64,000 bases of DNA from Oscillatoria acuminata PCC 6304 (GTDB taxonomy: Bacteria > Cyanobacteriota > Cyanobacteriia > Cyanobacteriales > Laspinemataceae): NCBI RefSeq assembly GCF_000317105.1, contig NC_019693.1, positions 2,232,001 through 2,296,000 on the forward strand. Direction: 5' to 3'. Positions within the stretch are counted from its first letter, which is position 1. Each line of letters starts with the position of its first letter. This document shows, in pieces, positions 53,402-62,939 of this stretch. The notes beneath the pieces are model-generated. The model ran no database searches. It saw only the letters and a program-made list of their open reading frames with translations, and was not told the origin of the DNA. The position numbers and the translations under genes were made by a program.

Positions 53402-54820
53402 CTACGGGGTCAACCGGGGTTTGAGTTGAATTAAAACCATTTCTTCCACGAGACGACGGGATATTTTTCCGCGATTGTTCCGAGGTAAGCTGTCTATTTG
53501 TACCCAATATTTCGGACGCTTAAAGGGTGATAAAGTCTGGGTGAGTAACGAGGCGATCGCCTCTGATTCGACTCCGCCCTTAGGAACATAAACCGCTGTC
53601 ACCACTTGACCCCAATCTGGATCCGGTAAGGCGATCGCACAGACATCTTCCACCAACCCCGTCCCCAGAATCGCCGCCTCCACTTCTGCCGGATAAATAT
53701 TTTCACCCCCACTAATAATTTTATCGCTGTGGCGTCCCACCACCGTTAAATACCCCGCTTCATCCATAAACCCCAAATCATCGGATTGAAACCTGTTTAA
53801 AGTAAAGGCTAAGTTTTCCCCAGGATAATAGCCCTTTGCCAGAGAATCCGCTTGGATGGTAATCATCCCCGTTTTACCCGCCTCTAACACTTCCCCTTCA
53901 GCATTGGTAATCGTAATTTTGGCATGAGGCAACAGTCTTCCACAACTCTGATTCCCCGCCAAAAACTCCTCGGGTTTAAGCGTCACAATTTGAGAAGCAG
54001 TTTCCGTCATGCCGTAGGTGGGAGAGAGGGAAATCTGGCATTGTCTCGCCCGTTCCAATAATTCCGGCCATGCCGGTGCACCCCCCAACAAAACCGTCTG
54101 AAACCGGGCTAAATAATCAGCAGATTCGGGAGTTGCCAGGAGTCTATTTAATTGAGTCGGAACAAGGGAAATAAAAAATTCTTTCGGGTTGATTTTGGAA
54201 GCCGTTTGCTCTACAATTGTTTGAGAATAGGAAACATTTATAAACGTTCCTCCAGTGGTGAAAGACCGGAGAAATTGCATCAAACCGCTGACATGGAATA
54301 GGGGTAACACACAGCAGGAATTAACCGCATGGAGTTGGAAATACTCGGTAAATCCAGCCACCGATGCCATTAAAGTTTCCCAAGTATGAATGGCAAAGCG
54401 CAATTGACCCGAGGAACCCCCCGTGGGAATCATAATTCCCGAGGGAATAGTATCCCGTGGAGTTTGACAAGCCTTTCCCGGAAAGTCCTGTCCCTGATGC
54501 CAAATGCGGTCCGGTTGAATCTGTTGGATTGCCGACTGCCATTCCCGATCAATCCAATTAGGATTGCCTAAAAACAGAGGACAATCCGCGGCAACGGCTG
54601 CCAGAAAACCGGCTAAAAATCTTACTGGATCTCGTTCTGCGAGTAACAAGATCGGGGAAATTTGAGACTGGTTTAACTGGGAAAAGACCGACAAAGCCGC
54701 CCTGCCTAAATTCCCAGTTTCTGCCTCCATCCAGGCTATCAAATCGGATTTTTGCCAACCCAGGCTGGGGATAGCCCCAGGTTTAATTTTGGGGAAGGTT
54801 TCCGAGAAAAATTCTACCAT
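53402..54820 (-). CDS. menE: 2-succinylbenzoate-CoA ligase
   Basis: Activates o-succinylbenzoate to its CoA thioester for naphthoate ring closure. It is a 472-residue adenylate-forming enzyme: P-loop-like GGSSGQLRFAIHT (usual TGGTTG variant), YGMTETASQIV, the hinge DLGFMDEAGYLTVVGRHSDKI and SGGENIYPAEVEAA. The catalytic lysine region is near the end (RNNRGKISRRLV). Its ATG overlaps the menC end by seven bases, so the two are translationally coupled. It is last in the menA-menH-menC-menE row. Confidence 0.93.
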   Translation of the reverse strand: MVEFFSETFPKIKPGAIPSLGWQKSDLIAWMEAETGNLGRAALSVFSQLNQSQISPILLLAERDPVRFLAGFLAAVAADCPLFLGNPNWIDREWQSAIQQIQPDRIWHQGQDFPGKACQTPRDTIPSGIMIPTGGSSGQLRFAIHTWETLMASVAGFTEYFQLHAVNSCCVLPLFHVSGLMQFLRSFTTGGTFINVSYSQTIVEQTASKINPKEFFISLVPTQLNRLLATPESADYLARFQTVLLGGAPAWPELLERARQCQISLSPTYGMTETASQIVTLKPEEFLAGNQSCGRLLPHAKITITNAEGEVLEAGKTGMITIQADSLAKGYYPGENLAFTLNRFQSDDLGFMDEAGYLTVVGRHSDKIISGGENIYPAEVEAAILGTGLVEDVCAIALPDPDWGQVVTAVYVPKGGVESEAIASLLTQTLSPFKRPKYWVQIDSLPRNNRGKISRRLVEEMVLIQLKPRLTP

Positions 54821-55800
54821 AAAAGTTCTAAAGCCTTCTCTGATTCCAATAAATGGTCCACGCCAAACCCGAGAACCCGAGGGTTATAATTTTTAATATC
54901 CGCAGCCAAGTTCAAAGCCGCTTTTCTGCCAATTTCGGTCTCAAAAACCGAAGAAAAAACTGCATCAATTTGGTTTAAATTGCAAAATTGCCGCAATTCA
55001 GAGGGTGAACCGGCAATACAGGGTTTAATTACATAAATTCCCCGCCACCCTTGGCGATAAACCGATTGCATTTGGGCCAAAGTGGCGACGGATTCATCTA
55101 AGGCGATCGCCGTGGAAAAGCGATTTTCCAACTCCACCATCGCCTGCAACTCTGTCACCGGCAGCGGTTGTTCCAGATATTCAATGACTCCCCCGAGTTG
55201 ATCACAGATTTGCAGCCATGCTTCAGCTTCCGCCACACTGAGTCCCCCATTGGCATCAAGACGGAGACCAACAGGTTGATCGTAAATTGCTTGTTGCAAA
55301 GCTAAAACCAGTTCCTGCAAAATCCGGACTTCTCGCTGGAATGGCAAGATGCCAATTTTCCATTTAAAAGTCCGATATCCTTGCATCCAGAGGATTTGAC
55401 GTCCGAGTAAAGCCCCTTCTCCTCCGGGTAACAATCCGCTATAGTTTGATTTAGAAGCGGGAGTTTTATCTTCCGAAAAAGCTGATTTGAACTGAGTTTT
55501 TAAGGTAGCAGATTCCCAGGCTGATTCTAAGCCAAATTGACAGGCAGGTAAGTTAGGAGGAATTGAAAAAATCGTGCGATCGCTAATCACATCCGGCAGG
55601 TTTTGACAATAGTCTAAGGCTTCTAAGAATGTTTCTGAACCAAACCAGCCGATGGGTGCAATTTCACCAAACCCCATCTTTCCATTATCAGCAGTTAGGC
55701 GCAGAATAATTCCCTCCCGGATTTCCCAAGTCCCATGACTAGTTTGCAGCGGGCGTTTAAACTTACGTTGATAGGGACGAAATTTGAATTGATAATTCAT
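54814..55800 (-). CDS. menC: o-Succinylbenzoate synthase
   Basis: Dehydrates SHCHC to o-succinylbenzoate. A 328-residue enolase-superfamily enzyme with all catalytic positions visible: the KxK pair in TFKWKIGIL, the metal ligands D in LRLDANGG, E in IEYLEQPLP and D in IALDESVAT, and the second lysine in YVIKPCI. An insertion of about 25 residues (SEDKTPASKSNYSGLLPG) lies before the barrel. It overlaps menE by seven bases and lies 103 bases downstream of menH. Confidence 0.94.
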   Translation of the reverse strand: MNYQFKFRPYQRKFKRPLQTSHGTWEIREGIILRLTADNGKMGFGEIAPIGWFGSETFLEALDYCQNLPDVISDRTIFSIPPNLPACQFGLESAWESATLKTQFKSAFSEDKTPASKSNYSGLLPGGEGALLGRQILWMQGYRTFKWKIGILPFQREVRILQELVLALQQAIYDQPVGLRLDANGGLSVAEAEAWLQICDQLGGVIEYLEQPLPVTELQAMVELENRFSTAIALDESVATLAQMQSVYRQGWRGIYVIKPCIAGSPSELRQFCNLNQIDAVFSSVFETEIGRKAALNLAADIKNYNPRVLGFGVDHLLESEKALELLW

Positions 55801-55903
55801 AATATGATCCGGTTGCCATGAAAGAGGGAGGAAATTATCAGCCAGTGGGGGACAGCCATCCCATCCGTTTCACCAAACCCCTCCTCACGAAGGGGTGCTC
55901 ACC

Positions 55904-56701
55904 CTAACCTGAAAAGAATTTTATCACTGATTTGAGATAGGCTGAGGGATTTTCCCAATGAATCGTATGCCCGCTATCGGGGATAATTTCCAGTTGGGCA
56001 ACGGGACAGACTTGGGTAATTTTGTGATTAATTTCCTGAAATTTACGATCCCATTCTCCCACCAGTAACAGCAGGGGAACAGGATGAGACGGCAGCAGTT
56101 CCCAGAGGGAGGGTTGACTGCCGCTTCCCATCTGTCGAAGGGAAGTTGCTAAGGTTTTGGGCTGATTTTGCAAGCGATTCTGGAAGAGGCGATCGAAGGA
56201 AGGATGATGGCGAACTGAATCAAACAAAGGTTGCTGATACCACTGACTTAAAAAGGAGTAAAAATCGCCAGTTTCCAACTGTTGGGCGAGAATTTCATCT
56301 CGATGACGACGTTGCGATCGCCCCTCGGCAGAAGACAACCCTGGTGAAGCGGATTCTAAAATCACTTTTTCAAAACGTTCCGGGAAATGCAGGGTTAAAT
56401 ACAATGCCAATCGCCCTCCCATTGAATATCCCAGTAAATAACACCGGAAAATTCCTAAATCATCCAATAACTCAATCAACCCGTGGGCAGTTTGAGGCAT
56501 TTGATAACAGTCATCTCCCCCCAAAATCTGAGTTTTTCCATGTCCCGGCAAATCCACCGTCACACAGTAAAATTTATCCGATAGCGTCTCAATGATTTCA
56601 TGAAAGTTATCCCACCGCCCCATAAAGCCGTGCAAAAATAGAATACAAGGGTTTTGGGGATTTCCGAAAATTTTATAATGAAAATCATACAAGCTGGGCA
56701 T
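55904..56701 (-). CDS. menH: SHCHC synthase / alpha-beta hydrolase
   Basis: Removes pyruvate from SEPHCHC to give SHCHC. It is an alpha/beta hydrolase of about 265 residues with the oxyanion segment LFLHGFMGRWDNF, the nucleophile elbow LLGYSMGGRLALYL, the aspartate region LLLVGEWDRKF and the histidine in DSGHTIHWENP. I prefer the ATG at 56701 (MPSLYDFHYKIFG) from family memory; in-frame starts at 56713 and 56740 (GTG) are possible and no ribosome site decides. It lies between menA and menC on the same strand. Confidence 0.9.
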   Translation of the reverse strand: MPSLYDFHYKIFGNPQNPCILFLHGFMGRWDNFHEIIETLSDKFYCVTVDLPGHGKTQILGGDDCYQMPQTAHGLIELLDDLGIFRCYLLGYSMGGRLALYLTLHFPERFEKVILESASPGLSSAEGRSQRRHRDEILAQQLETGDFYSFLSQWYQQPLFDSVRHHPSFDRLFQNRLQNQPKTLATSLRQMGSGSQPSLWELLPSHPVPLLLLVGEWDRKFQEINHKITQVCPVAQLEIIPDSGHTIHWENPSAYLKSVIKFFSG

Positions 56702-56774
56702 TTTTATCGTCATGAAGGGAACGGCAAAACCGTCCCCCACCCCTATTTAAAAATTGGATAGCCGGGAAATACAT

Positions 56775-57671
56775 TTACAGAATAAATCCCAGCCCTAACA
56801 ATAACCCACTCCAAAAATGAACGGCGATCGCAATAAATTTGCAGTTACTTACTTGGTCGGGACTGTCATGATAAGTAGCAACATGACGGCAGAGTTTCAG
56901 ACTCGCAGGAATTCCCACAAAACTGAGTAACGTCCAAACCGGGAAGCTACCCAGGGCCACCAAAACCCCTGTAATCGCGAAAATACTCCCACAAAACCAG
57001 GGTAAGAGTTGAGCCCCTCGCTGAGTCCCCATGCGAACCAGAGGCGATCGCTTCCCGGCAGCTAAATCATCCTCCACTTGGTGAAAATGAGAACAAAATA
57101 ACACCAACGTAGTCGCAATTCCCACCACAATTGAAGCCAATAAACTCAGATTGGACCAACTTTGGACTTGACTATAATAAGCCGCCGAAACCCCCAAAGG
57201 ACCAAAGGCAAAAAAACAGAGAAATTCCCCCAATCCTTGATAGCCCAGCCGAAACGGAGGACCCTGATACATATAGCCCAAGAAACAACAAAGCAGAATT
57301 AATCCCAGGACTGTTAAATCTTGTTGCCACCAACAAATTGCGCCAATTCCTAAAATGCCGAGGGCTAAACACAAGTTGCCCGCCCAAAAAATCAAAGATT
57401 TATTCCCGGTTAAATTGACTAAAGAATGATGCTTTTTTTTGTCAATTCCCGTATCTGAATCAAACACATCATTGCTAATATTTTCCCAAGCCAAAATTAA
57501 AATGGCCGAACTTATAAAAGTAGAAAATATCGACCAATTCAGAGAATGATGCTCATACAAAGCCACCGCAGTTCCCACCCAAATTGGCATGATTGCCACA
57601 CTATACATGGGAGGTTTAATAGCAGCTAACCATAACTTGTAATTCGAGGGCTGAATGGTCTGAGTTGTCAT
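56775..57671 (-). CDS. menA: 1,4-Dihydroxy-2-naphthoate phytyl/prenyltransferase
   Basis: Attaches the phytyl or prenyl tail to dihydroxynaphthoate in the membrane. It is a 298-residue UbiA-family protein with about eight hydrophobic helices. The first Asp-rich motif is in ENISNDVFDSDTGIDKKKHH (N-D-x-x-D-x-x-T-D), and the second region is in HFHQVEDDLAAGKRSPLV. The opening LWLAAIKPPMYSVAIMPIWVG is typical of cyanobacterial MenA. It is first in the leftward men row; a MITE-like element lies about 100 bases upstream. Confidence 0.94.
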   Translation of the reverse strand: MTTQTIQPSNYKLWLAAIKPPMYSVAIMPIWVGTAVALYEHHSLNWSIFSTFISSAILILAWENISNDVFDSDTGIDKKKHHSLVNLTGNKSLIFWAGNLCLALGILGIGAICWWQQDLTVLGLILLCCFLGYMYQGPPFRLGYQGLGEFLCFFAFGPLGVSAAYYSQVQSWSNLSLLASIVVGIATTLVLFCSHFHQVEDDLAAGKRSPLVRMGTQRGAQLLPWFCGSIFAITGVLVALGSFPVWTLLSFVGIPASLKLCRHVATYHDSPDQVSNCKFIAIAVHFWSGLLLGLGFIL

Positions 57672-57771
57672 TGATTATTCCTATTATTCTTCCAACCAGC
57701 CTCATCATTTTACGATGGCGGATAGAAAAGTCTCAGAGGATGAAATAAAAATTAAGAATTAAAAGAACCCC

Positions 57772-57941
57772 TCCTCGTGACGTGGCTTAAGCGCGTCACG
57801 CACTCTTTGCGGCTCTGCCGCCTGTACCTTTGATGATGAGTTAAAGCCGTTACAGGCACAATAAACAGATTAAGCCCTTGCTCCCAGACTGGAGGCAGAG
57901 CCTCCTTAAGAGCGTGACGCGCTTAAGCCACGTCACGAGGA
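57772..57941. repeat. 170-bp MITE-like element with 30-bp perfect inverted ends
   Basis: 57772-57801 and 57912-57941 are exact reverse complements over 30 bases (TCCTCGTGACGTGGCTTAAG then CGCGTCACGC). The interior has no reading frame but contains a GGAGGC/GCCTCC hairpin near 57890. It lies between menA and the P450 stop. A 21-of-23 match to the inner part of its end is found at 12058-12080, so the family is dispersed. No clear target-site duplication was seen. Confidence 0.85.
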
Positions 57942-57970
57942 AATTCCCCAAACGCTTACTGGGTGGGGTT

Positions 57971-59338
57971 CTATCGTGAAGCTACGGACAAAACAGCCGA
58001 TCGCCTCTGTTTCATAACCAATTGAAAATTAGCCGAAGGGACAAAGGTAATCCCCCGTCGGTGAGGGCGAATCGGTCCCTGATCACACAGGGCCAATTCA
58101 TAGCGGGAGAGGACCGTTGCCAGGACCAACTTCATCTCATACATCGCTAGGGCCATGCCGATACAACTGCGACTCCCTCCGCCAAAGGGAAAATATTCAT
58201 AGGGTGAAAACTTGCGATCGCAAAACCGCTGCGGCTTAAATGCCAAGGGTTCTGGATACACCTCCGGACGCCGATGGGCTAAATAAATGCAAGGAACCAA
58301 CACAGTCCCCGGTGGAAATTCATACCCCTGAATTTCCACCGATTCCTTCACCACCCGGGGTTGAGAAATCAAGGCGATCGGATACAGACGGAGGGCCTCT
58401 TGACAAACCGCTTGTAAAAACGGCAATTGCGCCACTGCCATCGAGTTGGGGTGACTCCCCAGACTATCCAATTCTTCTACCAACTGCGATCGCACCTCAG
58501 AATCCTGATGAATCCAATAAAATGCCCAAGTCAGGGCCGATGCGGTCGTATCATGACCCAACAACAGCAGCGTAATCAATTGATCGCGTAATTCCGCCTC
58601 CCCCATTGCTTCTCCTGCCTCATCTTGCGCCGACATCAGCATGGAAAGGACATCACTGCCATCAGTTTGACCCCGGCGATCGCGAATTTCGGCATAAATT
58701 AACTCATCAATTTGCTGCTGTTGGCGCAGAAATTTCCCCCAAGGACTCCAGGGACCCAAATCTTGCTGTAACGGATTCCAAAAAAATTGCACCGAGTTGA
58801 GGGTAGAATTCACCGACTCTAAAAACGGTTCAATCAGGAGTTCGAGTCGGTGAGCTCGTTCCCCAGGGTTCATGCCAAACACCACCCGCAAAATTGTTTT
58901 TAGGGAAATCGACGATAGGGCCTGACGCAGATTCAGATTAGAACCCGGTTGCCAATGGGCGATCGCCTCGGAGGTAATATCACAAATCTGGTTGCCATAA
59001 GTTTGCAACCGTTCCCCATGTAAAGGCGGCATCAAAAGCTGGCGCGTTCCTTGATGCTTGGCCCCATCCTGCATAATCAGGGACTGGGACCCAGTGAGAG
59101 GGCGAAAAGGGTCGGTGATTTTGCCTAACTCAAATGCCCCTGCCGCCGAGGTAAAAATCTGTTGAATCCCCTCTGGATGACTCAAAAACACCACCGGGGG
59201 AGAGTTTCCCCCCAATAAATGCAGGGTGAAAGGGTCACCATAGCGACTGGCATTCCGTTCCAAATAGGCGATTGGATTGGCAATCATTTGTAGCGATTGC
59301 AGAAAAAATGGCACCCTAGGGCCTGCTGGCAACTTCAT
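57971..59338 (-). CDS. Cytochrome P450, CYP110-like
   Basis: A heme monooxygenase of 455 residues, started at the ATG at 59338 (MKLPAGPRVPFFLQSLQMI), which has AGGGGG just upstream; 11 more codons are open before it. The I-helix motif LGHDTTASALTW, the ExxR in EALRLYP and the heme loop FGGGSRSCIGMALAM (Cys about 392) are intact. The short LPxGP opening and lack of a membrane anchor match cyanobacterial CYP110. Relatives hydroxylate fatty acids or terpenoids. It sits between menA and menF and diverges from menF; the substrate is unknown. Confidence 0.93.
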   Translation of the reverse strand: MKLPAGPRVPFFLQSLQMIANPIAYLERNASRYGDPFTLHLLGGNSPPVVFLSHPEGIQQIFTSAAGAFELGKITDPFRPLTGSQSLIMQDGAKHQGTRQLLMPPLHGERLQTYGNQICDITSEAIAHWQPGSNLNLRQALSSISLKTILRVVFGMNPGERAHRLELLIEPFLESVNSTLNSVQFFWNPLQQDLGPWSPWGKFLRQQQQIDELIYAEIRDRRGQTDGSDVLSMLMSAQDEAGEAMGEAELRDQLITLLLLGHDTTASALTWAFYWIHQDSEVRSQLVEELDSLGSHPNSMAVAQLPFLQAVCQEALRLYPIALISQPRVVKESVEIQGYEFPPGTVLVPCIYLAHRRPEVYPEPLAFKPQRFCDRKFSPYEYFPFGGGSRSCIGMALAMYEMKLVLATVLSRYELALCDQGPIRPHRRGITFVPSANFQLVMKQRRSAVLSVASR

Positions 59339-59535
59339 CGAACCCCCTGTAAATCCCTCAGTGACATACAATGCTGAGAATGCGGGATCTATTGTACCGG
59401 GTAGATGTCCTCATCAAGTGCGCGTGTCCGTGGGAACCGTGCGATGGTTAGATAGATAGGAGGTACTTTTGAGGGTACCCGCCGTAAACCGGGGGCGATT
59501 TCCCCCAACCAGCCCAAGAAGCCATCCTTTCCTCC

Positions 59536-60960
59536 ATGCTAGTTGTACCGTCTGATACCAACATGAAGCCAGACCGCAAGGATCTTTATCAGTTCCTTGT
59601 CGCTTGTCAGCAGGTATCCGTTGAGAAAGAATGCCCCCAGATTGCCACCCTATCCCTGGAACTTCCCCCTCTGGACCCCCTAGCGGTTTTACAGGCGATC
59701 GCCCAACCGGAGGACCCACATTTTTATTTTGAAAATGGCAATAAAGGGGAAGCGATCGCGGCGATCGGGGCGGCAATCACCTTTCATGTCCCCTCGGGTT
59801 CCGCAAGATTTGTTAAAGCGCAAACCTTTATCCAATCCTGTCTGGCGAATACCATTACCACCGGGGCCACGGACCTGCCGTTTGCCGGACCCCACTTTTT
59901 TTGTAACTTTACCTTTTTTGACGACCTGCGCCCCCCAGAATCGGCCTTTCCTTGCGCCACGGTGTTATTACCCCGGTGGCAAGTCGCCCGATGTCGCAAC
60001 CGTTCGGTGTTCGTCGCCAACTTTTCCCTATCCCCCCGAGATAATATTAAAGCCTTACATCAAGATTTATGTAATAAACTCACCCAAATTCGTTGGGCCA
60101 ATTCTCGCTGGCTAGACCCAGTAAATTTTCCCAACCAATCTTTACAAAATCACGATTTTAAACCCACAGCCAATTTTAAAAAATCCGTTTATTCCGCCCT
60201 GAACCGGATTAACAACAAAACTTTAAATAAAATTGTTTTAGCCGATGCCATTGATTTAAACTTTCCTCTTCCCATCAACCTCGTCAAATCGCTCAATAAT
60301 TTACGCCGACTTTACCCCGATTGCTACACCTTTGCCACGGGAAACGGCGGCGGGACTAATTTTATTGGGGCCAGTCCCGAACGCTTGCTGGCGATTTATA
60401 ATCACCAATTAATCACTGATGCCTTAGCCGGTTCTGCCCCGCGAGGGAAAACCTCAGCAGAAGATGTAGAATTAGCCAAACTGCTGTTATCCAGCGATAA
60501 AGAAATTCATGAACATCGAGTGGTGATTGATTTTATCTGCGATCGCCTGACTCGGTTAGGGCTAACTCCCAACGTCCCCCCGCAATTGTTGTTATTACAA
60601 TTATCCAATATTCAACATCTCTGGACCCCCATCCAAGCCACTTTACCCCCCGGCATTCATCCCTTAGACATTTTAGCCGACCTCCATCCCACTCCCGCAG
60701 TGGCTGGAGTTCCCCGGGATACCGCTTGTCAAGAAATTCGACAATATGAAGCCTTCGATCGCGGCTTATATGCGGCCCCATTAGGCTGGATTGATGGCTA
60801 TGGGAACTGTGAATTTATTGTGGGTATTCGGTCCGCTTTAATTGAAGGCGATCGCGCCCGCTTATATGCTGGGGCTGGAATTGTCGCCGGGTCCGACCCA
60901 GACAAAGAATTAGCCGAAGTGCAACTCAAACTCAAAACCCTGTTAAAAGCCTTAGTTTAA
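59536..60960 (+). CDS. menF: Isochorismate synthase
   Basis: Converts chorismate to isochorismate, the entry to phylloquinone synthesis. It has 474 residues with the chorismate-binding core in the C-terminal half: ATGNGGGTNFIGASPERLLA, LAGSAPRGKTSAEDVELAK, HEHRVVIDFICDRL, LHPTPAVAGVPRD and YAGAGIVAGSDPDKELAEV. I keep the first ATG at 59536 since VVPSDTN resembles the N-terminus of other cyanobacterial MenF proteins; the ATG at 59563 is an alternative. menD follows 42 bases downstream, same strand. Confidence 0.93.
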   Translation: MLVVPSDTNMKPDRKDLYQFLVACQQVSVEKECPQIATLSLELPPLDPLAVLQAIAQPEDPHFYFENGNKGEAIAAIGAAITFHVPSGSARFVKAQTFIQSCLANTITTGATDLPFAGPHFFCNFTFFDDLRPPESAFPCATVLLPRWQVARCRNRSVFVANFSLSPRDNIKALHQDLCNKLTQIRWANSRWLDPVNFPNQSLQNHDFKPTANFKKSVYSALNRINNKTLNKIVLADAIDLNFPLPINLVKSLNNLRRLYPDCYTFATGNGGGTNFIGASPERLLAIYNHQLITDALAGSAPRGKTSAEDVELAKLLLSSDKEIHEHRVVIDFICDRLTRLGLTPNVPPQLLLLQLSNIQHLWTPIQATLPPGIHPLDILADLHPTPAVAGVPRDTACQEIRQYEAFDRGLYAAPLGWIDGYGNCEFIVGIRSALIEGDRARLYAGAGIVAGSDPDKELAEVQLKLKTLLKALV

Positions 60961-61002
60961 CCTCAATTACCGGGACCATCAGGATTCCTTCTCCCCTTAA
61001 GA

Positions 61003-62769
61003 ATGCCAATAGATTTCCGCAATACTAACACCGTTTGGGCTTCTATTTTAGTCGAGACATTCCAACGCCTGGGATTAACCACGGCAGTGATTTGTCCCGG
61101 TTCCCGTTCCACCCCGTTAACCGTTGCCTTTGCCAGCCATCCTCAGATTGAAGCTATCCCAATTTTAGATGAGCGATCGGCCAGTTTTTTTGCATTAGGA
61201 CAAGCCAAACAAACGGGCAAACCCGTCGTCTTAGTTTGTACCTCGGGAACTGCTGGCGCAAATTTTTATCCCGCAATTATTGAAACAAAAGAAAGCCGTG
61301 TTCCCTTATTAATTTTAACCGCAGACCGACCCCCAGAACTGCGGGATTGCCATTCCGGTCAAACCATTGACCAAATTAAACTTTATGGACATTATCCCAA
61401 CTGGCAAACGGAATTAGCCACGCCATCTTTAGAAATAAAACAACTGCGCTATCTCCGCCAAACCCTGATTCATGCTTGGGAAAAAACCTTATTTCCCGTC
61501 CCCGGTCCCGTCCATTTGAATCTTCCTTTTCGCGATCCATTAGCCCCTTTACCGCAACCCGAAGCCGCCCAATTAGCAGCAACCTTCCAACTGGAAAAAT
61601 TCTTTACCCATCTTCCCCCATCTCCCCCATCTCCCCCATCCTCACCATCTCCCCCATCCCCTCTCCAAGACTGGCAAAACTGCCAACGGGGAATCATTAT
61701 TGCTGGCATCGCCCAACCCCAAAATCCTAGAGATTATTGTCAGGCGATCGCCTATCTTTCTAAAACCTTAAATTGGCCGGTTCTTGCCGAAGGATTATCC
61801 CCCCTCCGCAATTATGCCGACCTCAATCCTTATTTAATTTCCACTTATGATTTCATTCTCAGAAATCCCATAAATGCCGATAAACTCACCCCAGAAATAG
61901 CGATTCAAATCGGTGAATTACCCACCAGCAAAACCCTTCGCAGTTGGTTAGAAACCACCCAACCCCTCACCTTTTTAGTCACCGAGAGCGATCGCAACCT
62001 TGACCCCCTACATGGTCGAACCATTCCTATCCGAATGGCAGTCACCTCCCTTGCCGCCAGCTTAAATCCCATCCAGGCAAATCCTTCCCCCACCGCCTAT
62101 CTACAACACTGGGGTGACGCTGAACACCAAATCCGAAAGCAAATCGATACCACCCTTTCATCCATTCCTGACCTCATTGAACCCAAAGTTGCATGGCTAA
62201 TTTCCCAAAATTTACCCCCAGCAACTCCCCTGTTTATTGCCAATAGTATGCCCGTCCGAGATATTGAATATTTCTGGAAACCGGGCAACAGCCATATCCG
62301 ACCCTTCGTCAACCGAGGCGCAAACGGTATTGACGGAACATTATCCACCGCATTAGGCATCGCCCATCGCCATCAAAGTAGCGTCATGTTAACGGGAGAT
62401 TTAGCCCTATTACATGACACCAATGGGTTTTTAATCCGCCAATATTTTCAAGGTCATTTAACAATAATTTTAATTAACAATAACGGCGGTGGCATTTTTG
62501 GAATGTTACCCATTGCAAAATTTGACCCCCCCTTCACCGAATTTTTTGCCACGCCCCAAAACATCAATTTTGCCCGCTTATGTGCTGGCTATGATATCGA
62601 ACATCAGAGGATTGAGTCTTGGCAGCAATTACAATCTCTGTTAAATCCTTTACCGAGTTCGGGTATTCGAGTCTTAGAGGTGAAAAGCGATCGCCATCTC
62701 GATGTCAAATGGCGACAGGACCAGTTTCAACAGTTTGCCGCCGATGAATTCCAGTCCGGTACGTCATAA
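61003..62769 (+). CDS. menD: SEPHCHC synthase (2-succinyl-5-enolpyruvyl-...-carboxylate synthase)
   Basis: Thiamine-diphosphate enzyme adding a 2-oxoglutarate-derived unit to isochorismate. It has 588 residues: ICPGSRSTPLTVAFASHP at the start with the catalytic glutamate region in ILDERSASFFALG, TSGTAGANFYPAIIE, RPPELRDCHSGQTIDQ, and the ThDP-binding VMLTGDLALLHDTNGFL with INNNGGGIFG. A low-complexity Pro/Ser insert (PPSPPSPPSSPSPPSP near residue 210) is encoded by a CCCCATCTC-type simple repeat. It is the second gene of the menF-menD pair. Confidence 0.95.
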   Translation: MPIDFRNTNTVWASILVETFQRLGLTTAVICPGSRSTPLTVAFASHPQIEAIPILDERSASFFALGQAKQTGKPVVLVCTSGTAGANFYPAIIETKESRVPLLILTADRPPELRDCHSGQTIDQIKLYGHYPNWQTELATPSLEIKQLRYLRQTLIHAWEKTLFPVPGPVHLNLPFRDPLAPLPQPEAAQLAATFQLEKFFTHLPPSPPSPPSSPSPPSPLQDWQNCQRGIIIAGIAQPQNPRDYCQAIAYLSKTLNWPVLAEGLSPLRNYADLNPYLISTYDFILRNPINADKLTPEIAIQIGELPTSKTLRSWLETTQPLTFLVTESDRNLDPLHGRTIPIRMAVTSLAASLNPIQANPSPTAYLQHWGDAEHQIRKQIDTTLSSIPDLIEPKVAWLISQNLPPATPLFIANSMPVRDIEYFWKPGNSHIRPFVNRGANGIDGTLSTALGIAHRHQSSVMLTGDLALLHDTNGFLIRQYFQGHLTIILINNNGGGIFGMLPIAKFDPPFTEFFATPQNINFARLCAGYDIEHQRIESWQQLQSLLNPLPSSGIRVLEVKSDRHLDVKWRQDQFQQFAADEFQSGTS

Positions 62770-62939
62770 AGGGGCGATCGTCACCCCAAGATAAGCCTCC
62801 TATTTCTTAGCGAAACTTTTACATCAATTCTCATTGATAGGGTGATATGGTAATGTCGCTACAAACTCAACTACAATCCTCTATCCCCAGATTCTTAGCC
62901 TAAGATTCTGCCCATGTCTTATTATCAAAAAACTATCAC

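Noticed and set aside
61605-61670. Possible minisatellite or CRISPR-like array in menD
   Set aside because: Units are nine bases or so without spacers and are translated as Pro/Ser; a simple repeat, not CRISPR.
62853-62903. 16-codon frame (MSLQTQ...) upstream of the PhyH-like gene
   Set aside because: Too short to support without conservation evidence; could be a leader peptide but no structure was seen to back it.
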